From NCBI GenBank assembly GCA_003833135.1, contig QZLH01000598.1, forward strand, positions 4,017 through 68,016: a DNA stretch of 64,000 nt, given 5' to 3'. Under the pieces are notes generated by a model. That model had not been told where the DNA came from. It saw only the letters and a program-made list of their open reading frames with translations, and ran no database searches. The translations under genes and the position numbers were made by a program. Shown here piece by piece: positions 46,700-58,711 of this stretch. Position 1 is the stretch's first letter. Each line of letters opens with the position of its first letter. This DNA comes from Oehlia diaphana. Taxonomy: Eukaryota > Glomeromycota > Glomeromycetes > Glomerales > Glomeraceae.

Positions 46700-49600
46700 T
46701 CAAAAATTCATGATTCAACTAATTATCCCCTTTTCCTTTTCCCCTTTTCTTCTTTTTTTCTTTTCATTTTATTCTCAAAATAATCAAAGTATCAAACCAT
46801 CTTATAATTTTATTGCATAATTATATAGTTATTACATATTTAAATATCAAAGTATGGTATACAATATGTTAATATCATTAAAATATTTATAAGACTTGCA
46901 TAAATTAGAACAAATTGTTTATCTATATATATAGTTAAACACATTTTTTTTTTATAAATTATTATTACACCTTCTTTCTCATCCCTCATCAACAAAATGT
47001 ATCAATAATAATAATATATATGATTCAGATTCAGATGAAATAATTTTATAATTTTACCAAATTAGCATATTTTTTTATACCATCACTAAACAAATAATTA
47101 CAGTATAACATATAATACATACAAGCAAGCATTCTGATTTACAAATTCTGTCAAGTACTTATTTACATTAATCAAAGGCAACCATCAATTACCTTAAACG
47201 TTAATTTCATAAAATTTATGAAGTTTTACGAATCCTATACAGATAAAAAGGCGTATTGAAGTCTGATAAAAAGTCATGTTAGAATTATAAACTATATATT
47301 GTCTTTTATTACTTTTAAATGAACAATATTTACTTATACCAATAATACATAATTTACCAAAATCTCACCTGTGAGCATTATATTGCATTTTACATGTTTA
47401 GAGTAAACCGTAATTGGCCTAATAAACAAAAAAAGGGACTGTAACTAATTTAATTAATCTAATAATGACCAAAAAATATTTATATCCTATCTACTGTTAT
47501 AACATTATGATGCTATTGAAGACCATTTATTTCTCTATGCTCTGGTGACTTATATCAATGGACACTCAGTAAAGCTTATTATCTCAATGTATTGATAGTA
47601 TCTTTATTTTTTATTGTAATTGGTATTATTCTGTATATATATTAATAAATCTTAGATTGTAGGCATATATTTAGTATAATATAATTATTACAAGTGTTAT
47701 AAATTAATTAAAACTCCTTTTCTGTATATAATATAACCAATTAAAAAAAATTGGAACAAAAAAAAGTATATCCCAAAAAGCCAAAATTACTCTCTTTTTA
47801 CTATTTCATTATATTTGAGTTACATTAAGTACTACAAATGTCAAATTCCAATTTTCAATTAAATTAAATATGGAATGAAAAATAAGTAAATGAATTATAT
47901 ATATCTCTAGAATATTTAGGATATTTTTTGCTGATTTAATGATATTATATGTAGTAATTATAAGTTAATGAATGAAAAACTTTATGTTCACAATTAATAA
48001 TTATTATATATTTTTTTTTTAAAAAAGAAACAAACATCCATGATTTGGAGATTACTATCCTTATACACAAAAGTGCACATTATTCAAAAACGTTTATGCA
48101 CAACATATGAAGCCATATTAGCTTTATAGGTTATAATATAATTGCCTGGTTTAATAGCAGTAAATTGGTGATATTTAATATAATACAAATCATAAAGATC
48201 ATGATACAGAATTAAAATATTTTGAAAATAATGAAAACACCTTATTTATAATTCCATTCATATTACCTGTAACAGTAGTAAATCTGTGAAATTAACATAG
48301 CAAAAAACCATTCCAAAAATATTCTCAAATAAAATTCCTAAACAGAAAGGTGAATATATAGAAACTTAATAAATATTTAATTTATTTTTGAAGAAAGATA
48401 AAGAAAACGAGATCCAATATATAGAAATTAGTTTTATCAAAGATAATAATATAAATTTTTGATAATTGAAAAGAAAACCTTAATCTATGTATAATTTATT
48501 TTATCTTTATTTTTATCCTGTCTGCTTTTCAATAATTTGAACCTAAATGAAAATCGTGATCAAAAATTCCTTTCTTAAATACTTCTTCACAAATTACTAA
48601 CTCTCATGAAACTAAAAAATTTAATGATAAACATCTGCTGAGATATACTTACAATGTTGTTCGCTGGAGTCGATACTGCTATTTCTATACCAAGAATTCA
48701 CATATTGGTCCATCCCAATGTAATCTGACTCTTTTAGAACACTATGATCCACAAGTCACAAATGTTTTACTAATCCCTATATAAGAATTAACAACAAGAA
48801 TCAGCTTGCAATCAAAACAAAAGAATTGTCAAAAGAAATGGACAAATAAATAATGATTTAAGTTTTTTCGCCAAAAATTATCATACCAATGAAAAATTAC
48901 TATACAAATTAGTTTAATATAATTATAAAATAATTTCTTTCTTTATTAAATACATGGGAATTTATTTTTAAAAGTATCAAATATACTTACAAAAAAGAAA
49001 ATATAACTAGAATTTAAAACTTGAATGCTATTGCAATTATCACAAGAATGAACAAACTACAATTTAAACAGTTTATAAGAAATGAGTATAAGAGAATATC
49101 AACCTTATGTATGCAAACATCTTGGCATAATCCCTTAACTTTGGTATACAAAGTTGATACACCTGATAACAAGTTAGGCTAGGATTATTATACACCTACA
49201 AAGATCAATTATTATCAGCAAAAGGCTGTTGTATGCACAATGCAATGACAGACGTAGAATATGTACAGAAGTATATTTATTTATGTATGATATCATAGTG
49301 AAGAAAAAGAAGTGATTAAATTAATAAACTGGCGGAGGAATGGTCTTTTTTTACTTTAAGTTCAGAAATGGAACAAAAACTAATTATTAAATTCCATGTT
49401 GAATCATGCTAATGTCAAATCTATGAATTAAGTAGGGCTGATTAACAGCTCAATGGAATGTAAAAAACATTATATGGCGATCATAAACAAGATCACACTA
49501 AAAGCAGTATTTTTCCAGCTCTAAAAAGCCTAATATTAGATATATGAATTATTTTACTTACATATTCTTACTCAACAACTATTACAACCATTACAACCAT

Positions 49601-51138
49601 TCAGATGTTATCACCTATTAACTATATCAACCATCTAATCAAAAAGCTTTAGAGAGCAGAGTTTCAAAAGTGGAAGGATCAATTGACATAAAAATAATGA
49701 TAGTAATGTGGATGAGAATATCATAACAGTAAGACCCAAAAATAAAAATGTGATACAAATGTTTGCATAAATCATGGTTGAAACATTTAGTAATTTCCAT
49801 TAAATTATTTTATACTTCTTGTTAATCAAAAAAAATAAGAAATATATAAATATTAAAATAATACATCCTTTATTTCCCATAAATCATCATCAAAAATGGC
49901 TTGGTTTATAGAGATTAATGAAATCACTGCTATGCTATATATTTTAAATTACAAAAAATTTATTGCTCCTAATTTTTAGTTGGTAGTTTATGCTTATCCC
50001 TTATTTTTGTTTCAATCTGATACCTAACACTAAATTACATAAAAGACTTCAAAACTCATTTATTTCACTTGAAGAAATATATGAATATAGTAAAATTATG
50101 AATGAAGTATATTAAGAATGGTGGTCCTGGTGCAAATATTTATTATCTACATTTCAAAATTAGTAAAAACAAGTCTTATTCATTAATAATCCTAAACTTT
50201 CATTTGGAAAAATAATGAAATTCGCTTGTATCATTTCCTTTATCTTTAATTAATTTATATAAACTCTGAAAAGATTATAGAATAATTTAAGAAAGCTCTA
50301 ACTGGAAATTGTTAAAATATGATATTTCATGGCAAAATTAATATACCAAATATTAAAAAAAGTGAAAATAACTAAAATTTTATATGCACTAATAATCCAT
50401 TTGAATATTACCAACCATTCAACCATCCATCTATTATTTCTTACTGAAAAATTATTTTATCTATATTTTTATATCCATATATTTTAACAATTATTAAATT
50501 GTAATAATCTCATTAATTTAATTATCCATAATTTAATTATCCAATATAATATGGTTAGACATATTTTTGAACAAATTAGTATCAAAGAAAAATATGAAAT
50601 TTATTTTGCATAACAATGTTAATGGAGTTTTCATTGGAAAGTAATTTGTTTTTTAGTATATCTGTACTTTTACTAAAGTATATTATCATAATTTCTTACT
50701 TTAAATTATAATTCTATTTTTATGTTTTCCTATGAGTTAATCTGTAATTGCAAAAAATTTTAAAGGACAAAAAAAATGGATAAATTTAGCATAATGCTGC
50801 ATTATAAAACTTGATTTTAAACTTTTATCTATATCAATGAAAATGAATGTGGAAAAAGTAATATCATAGCAGATAGCAATCTCATATACAGACAAAATCA
50901 ATTAAATCAACTGATAGAAATCAAATGATCGATATGGCAACTGAAGTAATAAGATACAATTGAACTGATTAAAAAGCAGTAACCATTAATGAATATGCAA
51001 ATTATTAAAAATGCATATTATATAGTAATTAAATCATAAAAAAATGCTATTATTATCCATTTCAGAATCAGTGAAAGATACTAATATACAGTATATTGGA
51101 AAATTAATATAATAAATTAGTGCTGAAACTTGCATTAA
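46700..51138. other. AT-rich, CpG-poor domain without recognised genes
   Basis: By eye about 18 CpG sites occur in 46700-52990, roughly 3 per kb, against nearly 30 per kb at 38040-39100. No open frame of note. This may be old transposon DNA too decayed to recognise. Confidence 0.5.
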
Positions 51139-51480
51139 ATGACCTCTACAAATACATCATTTAAAGAAATATATAATTTACTTTTATATTTGAAAGAGAA
51201 TATAATAATAATTCAGAAAGAATTTGTTATTATTGGTTGTATTGCTGTTTGTGTCATTACTAAATCTCTTGCTCGTAAATTGAGATTAGAAATCACTAAA
51301 CCCTCCAATACTATAGTTGTTACTGCAGATGGAACAAGAAATAGAGCTTTAGGACAGATAGAAATAGTGTGCAGTAAGAATTAAAGGAGATCCTGTTTAA
51401 GCAATTTTAGATTCAGGAGCTGATATTTTAAAAGTTGCTATTTACAGAAATGATGAGTTAAAAGTTATTGCTTGCAAAAA
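51139..51480 (+). pseudogene. Retropepsin-like protease relic (Ty3-type)
   Basis: A frame of 81 residues contains VITKSLARKLRLEITKPSN, then TIVVTADGTRNRALGQIEI. This is the stretch after the catalytic D-S/T-G of retroviral-type aspartic proteases in fungal Ty3-like elements. At the expected catalytic site it reads IIGCIA rather than DSGA. After a frameshift the downstream DNA reads AVRIKGDPV, stop, AILDSGADI with DSGA at about 51410. Either the active site has been displaced by rearrangement, or a second half-copy follows. The element is dead. Confidence 0.6.
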
Positions 51481-51754
51481 AAGATATTCTTGATGTCATT
51501 CAACTATTGTAATTCTTATCTATTATAGTATGTATTTATACTGATGGTAATTATACAACTTATAATTCAATTTAAAATAACATTTTAATATTATTACTTA
51601 AATAAGACTTCAAAAACATATTACATGCATTTATAAATCATGATATTGATTTATATTTAGACGAAGATAAGATTTTCTGGCATTTTTTATCTTTAATGGG
51701 AAAAATTTTTAGTTGATCATCTCATTTTGGCCAGATTTTTGCCAAAATTTTCCA

Positions 51755-51850
51755 CATGTTCATGTTCATGTTCATATTCATGCTCATGTTCATATTCATG
51801 CTCATGTTTATGTTCATGTTCATGTTTATGTTCATGTTCATGATATGTAC
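51755..51850. repeat. (CATGTT)n-type microsatellite
   Basis: Hexamers tcatgt/tcatat/tcatgc run for about 95 bp (catgttcatgttcatattca and so on). Confidence 0.9.
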
Positions 51851-52289
51851 ATGTTAATGTTAATGAACACATTCTAAGAACAATTTTTCACAAAACTTTT
51901 TCCTGTGTTACTGAAAACTACTGTTAACTAAGGAGATCACAAGTTAATTACATAATTTGTCAATCAAAATTAGACTTTATACATGAAAATTTTAGCTTAT
52001 TTATTTGAAAAACCTAAAATTATACAAATTAATTAATAAATTAGGAAATTGCTTATTTAATTATTCCTTTTTTAAACAAACTGAAATGCTAATTTACATA
52101 TATGGATAACTGCCAGATTGAATGTCTTTTCTCCTTATTTTAACCAATGTGAACTTTCAAAAACTCATTCCTTCTCCCTTTACACTCTAATGAAGAAATT
52201 ACAAATAATAACATCAACACTATCAGTAATTCTCTTGTCACCCAGTTGAAATCAATGACCTATACTGTAAACAGAGATGCCTGTACAGG

Positions 52290-52420
52290 GAAAAAAATAT
52301 CAAACCAGACTCACACACTTTTACCTTCAAACAGTTCATTAATGCTCAACATGAATATAAGTTCAGAGAAGGAGATTTAGTTCTTTTCAGTAGGAAGTTT
52401 ACACTAGATGAAAAAAAACT
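52290..52420 (+). pseudogene. Possible integrase C-terminal relic
   Basis: The frame reads SHTFTFKQFINAQHEYKFRE then GDLVLFSRKFTLDEKKL. The F..GDLVL core resembles the SH3-like end of Ty3-type integrases. It is short, isolated and about 0.9 kb from the protease relic, with no reverse transcriptase between. The call is tentative. Confidence 0.4.
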
Positions 52421-53317
52421 AATGGTCAGTAACATTGCATTTTTTTATTACTAAAACAACCATAAAAATTAAAATAAATACTTATTTTTTGCGTGTAGAT
52501 AGCTTATCATTGAGATGGCTTGTGTAATGGATCCAAAAGTACTACTAGGGCCAAACAGTGAAAATCTGAAGTGGAAGCTGATGCAAATTTCTTTAACAAA
52601 GCCATTTGTAAATTTCTCAACATCTGCAGAAGAGCCCTTAACTTCTTACAAGGATATGAATTTTGTTAAGACAGTGTTAAGACCCATTCATTAATATATT
52701 CTCCATTTTACCAAATTGCTCACTATTAATTTTGAAGTAGGTTTCATGACAAGTGGAGTGATTATGCAAAAATTTTCATTGGCAGCTTTTTGAAGCTATC
52801 TACTCAACAAATGATAAGACATATGCCCAAATTAATGCCAAGCTAATTGATTATGATTTAAGATTTCACCATCCAAATCACCAAACTTCTGTAATAACAA
52901 TTCCAAGGAAACAAGTTAATGCATTTGCACTGAGAAGAAATGAATCAGAAATTATGTAACGCCACTTCTACAAGGTATTCACACATACAGTTATATTATT
53001 ATAAAATTATATATCATATAATGTAAACCTTCGCGGCTTATGCTAAATACCAGCTGATTGCTTAACACCACAAAAAATCTAATCAGAAATTTTAATTAAA
53101 AAAATTGTTAAATAGACTAAAAATATTTACAGTAATTCATTTTAAATAATAAAAGCATTATTTTACTTTAGTTCACATTTAATAAAAGAATGCAGAAAGT
53201 TCACATCTTTAAAATTTTGCAAATAGCTGATTAATTAATTAATTATTGTTGGTAATTCGTCTTCTTATATTAATAATAATGCAGTAATATTTAAATGATG
53301 ACTAACTATCTCTGTAA
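52421..53317. other. End of CpG-poor domain; nothing else recognised
   Basis: AT-rich. CpG sites become common again after about 53030 (cttcgcgg). A TGTAACGCC at 52956 could be an LTR edge, but no partner was found. Confidence 0.4.
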
Positions 53318-53450
53318 AAAAAGTTGATCTATTTTTTATATTCCATCTTTTTTTCGTAAAATCATGTCGGAATTAATATCCTTATATTTCACATTATTCG
53401 TGAATGGATATTCATGAAAGGCTCATTTTTACGGAGTTAAGCCGATAAAA
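53318..53450 (+). repeat. Dispersed repeat, copy A (gtaaaaaaagt..ggctcatttttacggagtt)
   Basis: It begins gtaaaaaaagttgatctatt and ends aaaggctcatttttacggag. The same order, with more preserved CpG, occurs at 55477-55625. Short pieces of the ends (ccgtaaaa, tttttacgg) are inverse, so this may be a small foldback. Confidence 0.7.
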
Positions 53451-53683
53451 TACTATATAGAGTATAGCATGTATAAAATTCACAGGGAAATATTAAAGAT
53501 ATCAAGAATTGCGTTTTTAAGTTCAGTAATATTGAATTACAGCGTTCAAGATGCCAATTAAATATTTGTGGCTAAATTTTCCTTGTGGCTTACTGCATTA
53601 TGATGATCAAGGATTGCTTTTTTAAGTTAACATTGAATTACTGATGTGAATTATGGATAAATTTTTTTGTGGCATAATGTATT

Positions 53684-54305
53684 TATGGAAAGCCGTCCTT
53701 GACAAAAGTTGATATCCAAACATCATGAAATATAATGTTTAGACATCATGATGGTATGTCTAGACATCATGTTTGATATATGTAGGATAATGTTTGTACA
53801 TTATTTAACATGATGTGAAAGACACACATGATGTCTAGACAATATTTTTATAATTCGTTTTGCCCTTTTTCCCTAGTGTAGTTTGTTCAAAGGTAGGTGA
53901 TGCTTCGGTTGATCCTCCACGGTTTCGTAAAGTAGCACCAGGGTGGCACCGCTCTTGGGCAGTTTGATTATAGCGTAGTTTTAGATAATGTTCGACTTCT
54001 TTATGTAGTTCTTATTTATCTTTCTGTAATCTAGTTCACATGGTTATAAAAATAAAAAATAAAAAATAAATGATGTCTAGACATCATGCTGATCAAATTA
54101 CCAAATATAGTACATTTTATAAGTTACACAAAATAAAATTTACTATATTTGGTAACATGATGTCTAAGACATCATGTCGGTTGATGCTTGAGTATCATGT
54201 TGAATGATGTACAAACATCATTCTACATATATTTGACATGATGCTCTAGACATTATCCAACATGATGTCTGGATATCAACCTTTTGTCAAGGACGGCTTT
54301 CCATA
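53684..54305. mobile_element. Palindromic miniature element with long terminal inverted repeats
   Basis: The ends are TATGGAAAGCCGTCCTTGAC followed by AAAAG(G)TTGATATCCA, inverted at the right with one indel and one mismatch over about 44 bp. The flanks are TGTATT on both sides (53678-53683 and 54306-54311), and neighbouring minisatellite units show how the empty site looked. The interior is rich in the perfect palindrome ATGATGTCTAGACATCAT. No transposase. A retroposed insert has split it, so its own length is about 380 bp. A TA duplication is the alternative reading of the boundary. Confidence 0.82.
53842..54069 (+). mobile_element. 228-bp retroposed insert nested in the palindromic element
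   Basis: It is flanked by perfect 14-bp repeats, ATGATGTCTAGACA (53828-53841 and 54070-54083), and ends in a tail of ataaaaaataaaaaataa. It contains no open frame. It has the same type of tail as the insert at 34870-35173 and the LINE at 21886, but a different body (caccagggtggcaccgctct). It is a SINE or truncated LINE 3' end. Confidence 0.83.
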
Positions 54306-54600
54306 TGTATTATGATGACCATTAAGATGCCGATTAAATATTTGTGGCTAAATTTTCCTCGTGGCTTACTGCATTATTACGATCAAGAATTCCTTTTTTA
54401 ACATTGAATTACTAACGCGAATCAGCATTCAAGATTCCGATTACAATATTTATGGATAAATTTTCTTTGTGATGATCAAGAATCGCATTTAAAGTTAACA
54501 CATTAAGATGCCGATTAAATATTTGTGGCTAAATTTCCTTTGTGGCTTACTGCATTTATGAGCGTAGTAACTTTGAATTACTGACACGAATCAGCATCAA

Positions 54601-55476
54601 GAATCTTGAAATGTTATGGATATTTCATATTATTTAGGGATAATATTATTAATTAATTCATTTTTAATTAAATTTATTTGCTAGTGTAAGTCAATACTCA
54701 GATTAATAATCATGATTATTCATGAAAATAGTTTTTCAAAGAATGATACACTTGATATCTGATATTAAATTTATAAACAGAATAATATTATTGATAAAAT
54801 TAACGTTTGTTTGTTCTAACTCTCGTTTTATTATTCCCTTTTCTATTAAAAAATATATATATATACGCAAAATAATGATAATAACTATGCATAACAGATA
54901 AATTTTCTTATTATAGAGCCAGTATGGTAATGCATGGTGGTGCGGTACGCTACTATATTTTGGAAATTTTATCAGCTATACCAATAATTATAACAAGTAT
55001 GGTACGGTATGGAATTTTTTTCTAATTATATGAAGAATTCAATTAATTTACAACTTTTATTATCAATAACGAGCACGTATGAAATGTGTGATAATTTTAG
55101 ATGGTCATCAGAATAATATAGATATCATGGTTGGCTGACCACCTGGTGAAGACAATTACTAGATACACGTTATAAGAAATGATGGATATGAAAGTGTGAA
55201 AAATAGCACAGATTTTACCCGTATAAGTTAATCTAGTTTCTTAGTACACATTTCTTGGCCAATCAATAAATTATAATTTTACGCATCTAACTCGCAAGTG
55301 TAACATTTTTTAAAATAACTGTTTATTAATTTATAGAATATTATAAACTACTATATAAAAGAATCCACCGCATCTTGTATCTAATAAGAACAAATTCTAA
55401 ATTAAATATACCGTAATTTCGGATATAATTTAAGCTATTAAGTAAATTAAATTTTTTACTATACCTGTAAAAAAAG
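54601..55476. other. Intergenic, nothing recognised
   Basis: AT-rich; a 'tggtgcggtacg/atggtacggtatgg' pair near 54940-55010 is the only pattern noted. Confidence 0.5.
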
Positions 55477-55625
55477 TCGATCCGTTTTTTATATTCCGTC
55501 TTTTTTCCGTAAAAGGCTCATATTTCCGGAATAATAACCTTATATCACGGAATTTATCGAATTATTTACATTTTCCGTGAATGAATCCATTAAAGGCTCA
55601 TTTTTACGGAGTTTTTGGATAAAAT
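55477..55625 (+). repeat. Dispersed repeat, copy B
   Basis: Second member of the repeat at 53318-53450. It starts gtaaaaaaagtcgatccgtt and ends ggctcatttttacggagttt. Copy A has TpG or TpA at places where this copy has CpG (gttgatct versus gtcgatcc), consistent with cytosine deamination in copy A. Confidence 0.7.
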
Positions 55626-55958
55626 TTTTTATAGTGTATATAGAAGATAATTTCGGATTTCAGCGAGTCTCGGCTTTACTGCCATCTATAATCATAATCA
55701 TAATAAAAGATGCGATTTAAATATAAAAGTAATATAATTAATTCATAATAGCTATACTAAAAAGAAATAATAATAAAAAAGATATGTTACTAAATGACAT
55801 CCAATAAATATATCAAAATTAGGCATCATATTTATGAAACACGGAGAACTGAACTAAGAGAACTAGAAAAATTACAAATATATGATACTTATTCTAAAAA
55901 TTGTAAGAAATAATAATTCGTCCAAGTGTATTGTTGTGTTAATATTTCTAAAAAAAGA

Positions 55959-56682
55959 GGCCAGCTGCTAATTCTAGAACGCCAACATGCATTGGAATTT
56001 CCTATCCAAATATAATACTATATATATAGTATATTATCCATTTAGGTAAAATTTTGAAAGTTCTCATGACACTTTGTATATAGAAACTCATTGTGAGATC
56101 ATACGACAGGTCTCTTTTGTATGTTTCATATGTTTATCCAATGAAGTTTGTAATATACTTTTAATAAAAAATTTTTCATTGGTTTCATTATTCCATTCCA
56201 TTTACAGGTTCATTATTCATAAGAAATGCATATAATATTACTTTATAATATTATTTTATAAATCAGATTGTTCTGTTTACATTCTTTTTGCCAATTCTTT
56301 ATTAGCTTTTTACTACGCCCTGTATATCTAAGATCTGCAAACTTTAAAATTGCTATTATGTTCTACTTTTGGTCAATCATTTCATTTTATTTTTTTATTG
56401 ATTTTATTTTAAAATGATTCGATTTATTTGTATATTATTTTGTTCTAAAAAAGAATTCTGATTCGAGAATTTACAATACTGTCGGTATACAGTATATAGT
56501 GTATCACAAAACAATGAAATCACCAAAGGACGGATTCGATGATGCAGTTACCCTACTTTTTATTAATTAAATGATTTTACATTATAATGCTAATACATAA
56601 AAAAGTACAATTTTATAATTTTAAAATGTGTTACATTTTCGGAAATGCCGACGCATATTGGCGTTTCGGAATTGATCATATT
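55959..56682. mobile_element. Miniature element of the 'acgccaa' family with inverted ends
   Basis: The left end reads gctaattctagaacgccaac then atgcattgg. The right end, read inward, is tcaattccgaaacgccaata then tgcgtcgg. The interior matches the copies at 15188 and 19034 (aaagttctcatgacac; gctattatgttc.acttttgg). This copy is the only one where both ends are visible and so defines the family. Non-autonomous; the target duplication was not resolved. Confidence 0.65.
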
Positions 56683-56716
56683 GATTCATATTGATGCCGT
56701 CTTTTATTCATATAAA

Positions 56717-56753
<37 letters not shown>

Positions 56754-56999
56754 TTAAACCAAATTAAGCATGATATTTAAAAAAAAAAGGGGTTAAAATT
56801 TTTTTAAAAAGAAATTTTGGAGACTAATTATTCATGATCCAAAAACCTCCGAATATTTTATTATAAAAAGTTCTTTGTAAAATACGGAATATTAATATAT
56901 TAATATATATTATATTTAATGTCAATTTGCTATAAACATGTTACACACAATTAATTGGTATGAATTGACATATCCGGAATAGTTCACTTCGAAAATAAA
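56683..56999. other. Intergenic upstream of the F-box gene
   Basis: Long T and A runs (56718-56755), otherwise AT-rich. No gene. Confidence 0.5.
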
Positions 57000-57007
57000 T
57001 ATATAAA
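57000..57007 (+). promoter_or_regulatory. TATA box of the F-box gene
   Basis: TATATAAA lies 97 bp before the ATG at 57104, followed by a pyrimidine-rich stretch (ccccttctcactcccttctt) that probably marks the transcription start. Confidence 0.55.
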
Positions 57008-57103
57008 TTTACCTGGTTCCAGCATGATGATTAAAAAAAAAAAAAATTCAATACTTCCCCTTCTCACTCCCTTCTTACTCTCACTTTTAAAAAATTAAAA
57101 AAC

Positions 57104-58711
57104 ATGTCATGTTCAAAAATACTTTCAGGAGATTTACCTGAATTAACCTATGAAATTATAAAATATTTTCGAAATGATCACTCAACTTTACATTCATGCA
57201 TTTTAGTTAATAGAACATGGTGTCGTTTAGCGATTCCATTATTATGGGAAAACCCATTTTCAATTTATAACTTAAATTATAATTTTATTGAAATTTACAT
57301 TCATAATTTAAATGATGATTTTAAGATAAAATTAAATGAATGTAAAATTATTAATAATGATTCATTACATTTGAATACACTAATGTTCAATTATCCAAGT
57401 TTTTTAAAATATTTAAATATATACCATTTTGTTTACTCTGTTAATCAATGGTTTAAAAATTATAGTCGAGTAAGTCGACCATTATCAGAATCATATCATT
57501 TTAAAAAATTGATTATTATGTCACTATTCGGGATATTTATTGAAAATGAAGTAAAATTACATACTCTTGAAATTGATTATAACACATATGATGATATAAT
57601 TACTGATATCGTTAAATTTATTTTAAAAGATACAAACTTCATTCTCAATATTAGAAATTTAAAACTTTATATTACCTTTGATCGTGAGAATATATATAAT
57701 TCAATTATTAAAGATCATATATTACAAATAGTTAATTTGCATCAAAATCTTAAAAAAAAAATTTTAGTACATAAAAATTTTCCTTTATTAAAATCATTAT
57801 TAGATTTTAATTTTTCAAATACCTTAAATACAATTATATTCTCTGAAATAAATTTTAATTTTTTAAATTATGATATTTTTGAACAATTAAATGTTTTAGA
57901 ATCTATTCATATCATTTATTGTTCTTTGAATAATAATTTTTTTTATCAAATTATTAATTTATCTAAACAATTTAAATTAAAAACTTTGTTTATAAAAGAG
58001 ATACCACAAATTGATTCAATAGAATTATTATTACAAACATCTGGTCATTATTTAAGAAATTTCGGGTATAATTTTTCATTGGACCGTGATATATCATTAA
58101 GAAATCAATTATTAGAATTAATTACAAAATATTGTAAAAATATTAATTATCTTTATTTAAGTTATGATGATGATAAGAATATTTATCCAGTATTGAATTT
58201 TATTGAAAATATGAAACAAAATCTTGATTATCTTACGATCAATATATTAAATTTAAATGTAGATAAAAGTGCTACTAAAGATTTTCTTATTTATGATAGT
58301 AAAATTGGTGTTTTTGATGATAGTGAATTTAGTCAAATTATATTACAAAATTTAGGACAAATTCTTCCCCCTAAATTAGAATATTTATATTTAGATCTTT
58401 ATTATGTTAAAGAAAATGATTTAGAAGTATTTCTAAAAAATTCTCGAGATACTTTTATTAATAAATTATTAATTCGCACGTATAACAGCGATGATCTCTT
58501 ACCTTATATAAAAGAATATGTCATGAAACAGAAAAGGGTTAAGTATCTAACTATTCATGAAATGTTCGCGATTCTTGGAGGCATTAGGTACTGTGAACAA
58601 CTATTTTTATTAGAAGATGAAGTGAAGGAATTTGGATTGTATAATATTAAAATACAAAGTTATGATAGTTTAGTGATTGACATATATGATTATATGAGGG
58701 AAATTGATTAA
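57104..58711 (+). CDS. F-box protein with leucine-rich-repeat-like C-terminus
   Basis: Single exon, 535 residues, ATG to TAA. Residues 11-52 form the F-box: LPELTYEIIKYFRNDHSTLH, then the SCILVNRTWCRLAIPLLWEN signature typical of the very large F-box family of Rhizophagus. Such a domain binds Skp1 in an SCF ubiquitin ligase. The remaining 480 residues are Leu/Ile/Asn/Tyr-rich, with irregular units of the form L..LYL....., resembling a degenerate leucine-rich repeat that would choose the substrate. There is no membrane segment or signal peptide. The length is in the family's usual range (about 400-600). The frame is intact, so a working gene is likely. The substrate cannot be predicted. The AT-rich codon use follows the genome. 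Confidence 0.9.
   Translation: MSCSKILSGDLPELTYEIIKYFRNDHSTLHSCILVNRTWCRLAIPLLWENPFSIYNLNYNFIEIYIHNLNDDFKIKLNECKIINNDSLHLNTLMFNYPSFLKYLNIYHFVYSVNQWFKNYSRVSRPLSESYHFKKLIIMSLFGIFIENEVKLHTLEIDYNTYDDIITDIVKFILKDTNFILNIRNLKLYITFDRENIYNSIIKDHILQIVNLHQNLKKKILVHKNFPLLKSLLDFNFSNTLNTIIFSEINFNFLNYDIFEQLNVLESIHIIYCSLNNNFFYQIINLSKQFKLKTLFIKEIPQIDSIELLLQTSGHYLRNFGYNFSLDRDISLRNQLLELITKYCKNINYLYLSYDDDKNIYPVLNFIENMKQNLDYLTINILNLNVDKSATKDFLIYDSKIGVFDDSEFSQIILQNLGQILPPKLEYLYLDLYYVKENDLEVFLKNSRDTFINKLLIRTYNSDDLLPYIKEYVMKQKRVKYLTIHEMFAILGGIRYCEQLFLLEDEVKEFGLYNIKIQSYDSLVIDIYDYMREID

Larger units (their letters stand above)
53495..54600. repeat. Minisatellite with about 110-160-bp units, interrupted
   Basis: 'aagatgccaattaaatattt' and 'gtggctaaattttcc' with 'gtggcttactgcatta' occur near 53550, 54326 and 54508. 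Shorter pieces (gaattactgacgcgaatca; gataaattttctttgtg) occur between. The element at 53684-54305 lies inside one unit. Confidence 0.75.

Noticed and set aside
52956..53040. LTR start (TGTAACGCC)
   Set aside because: No second copy or primer-binding site was found within the window, so an LTR cannot be supported.
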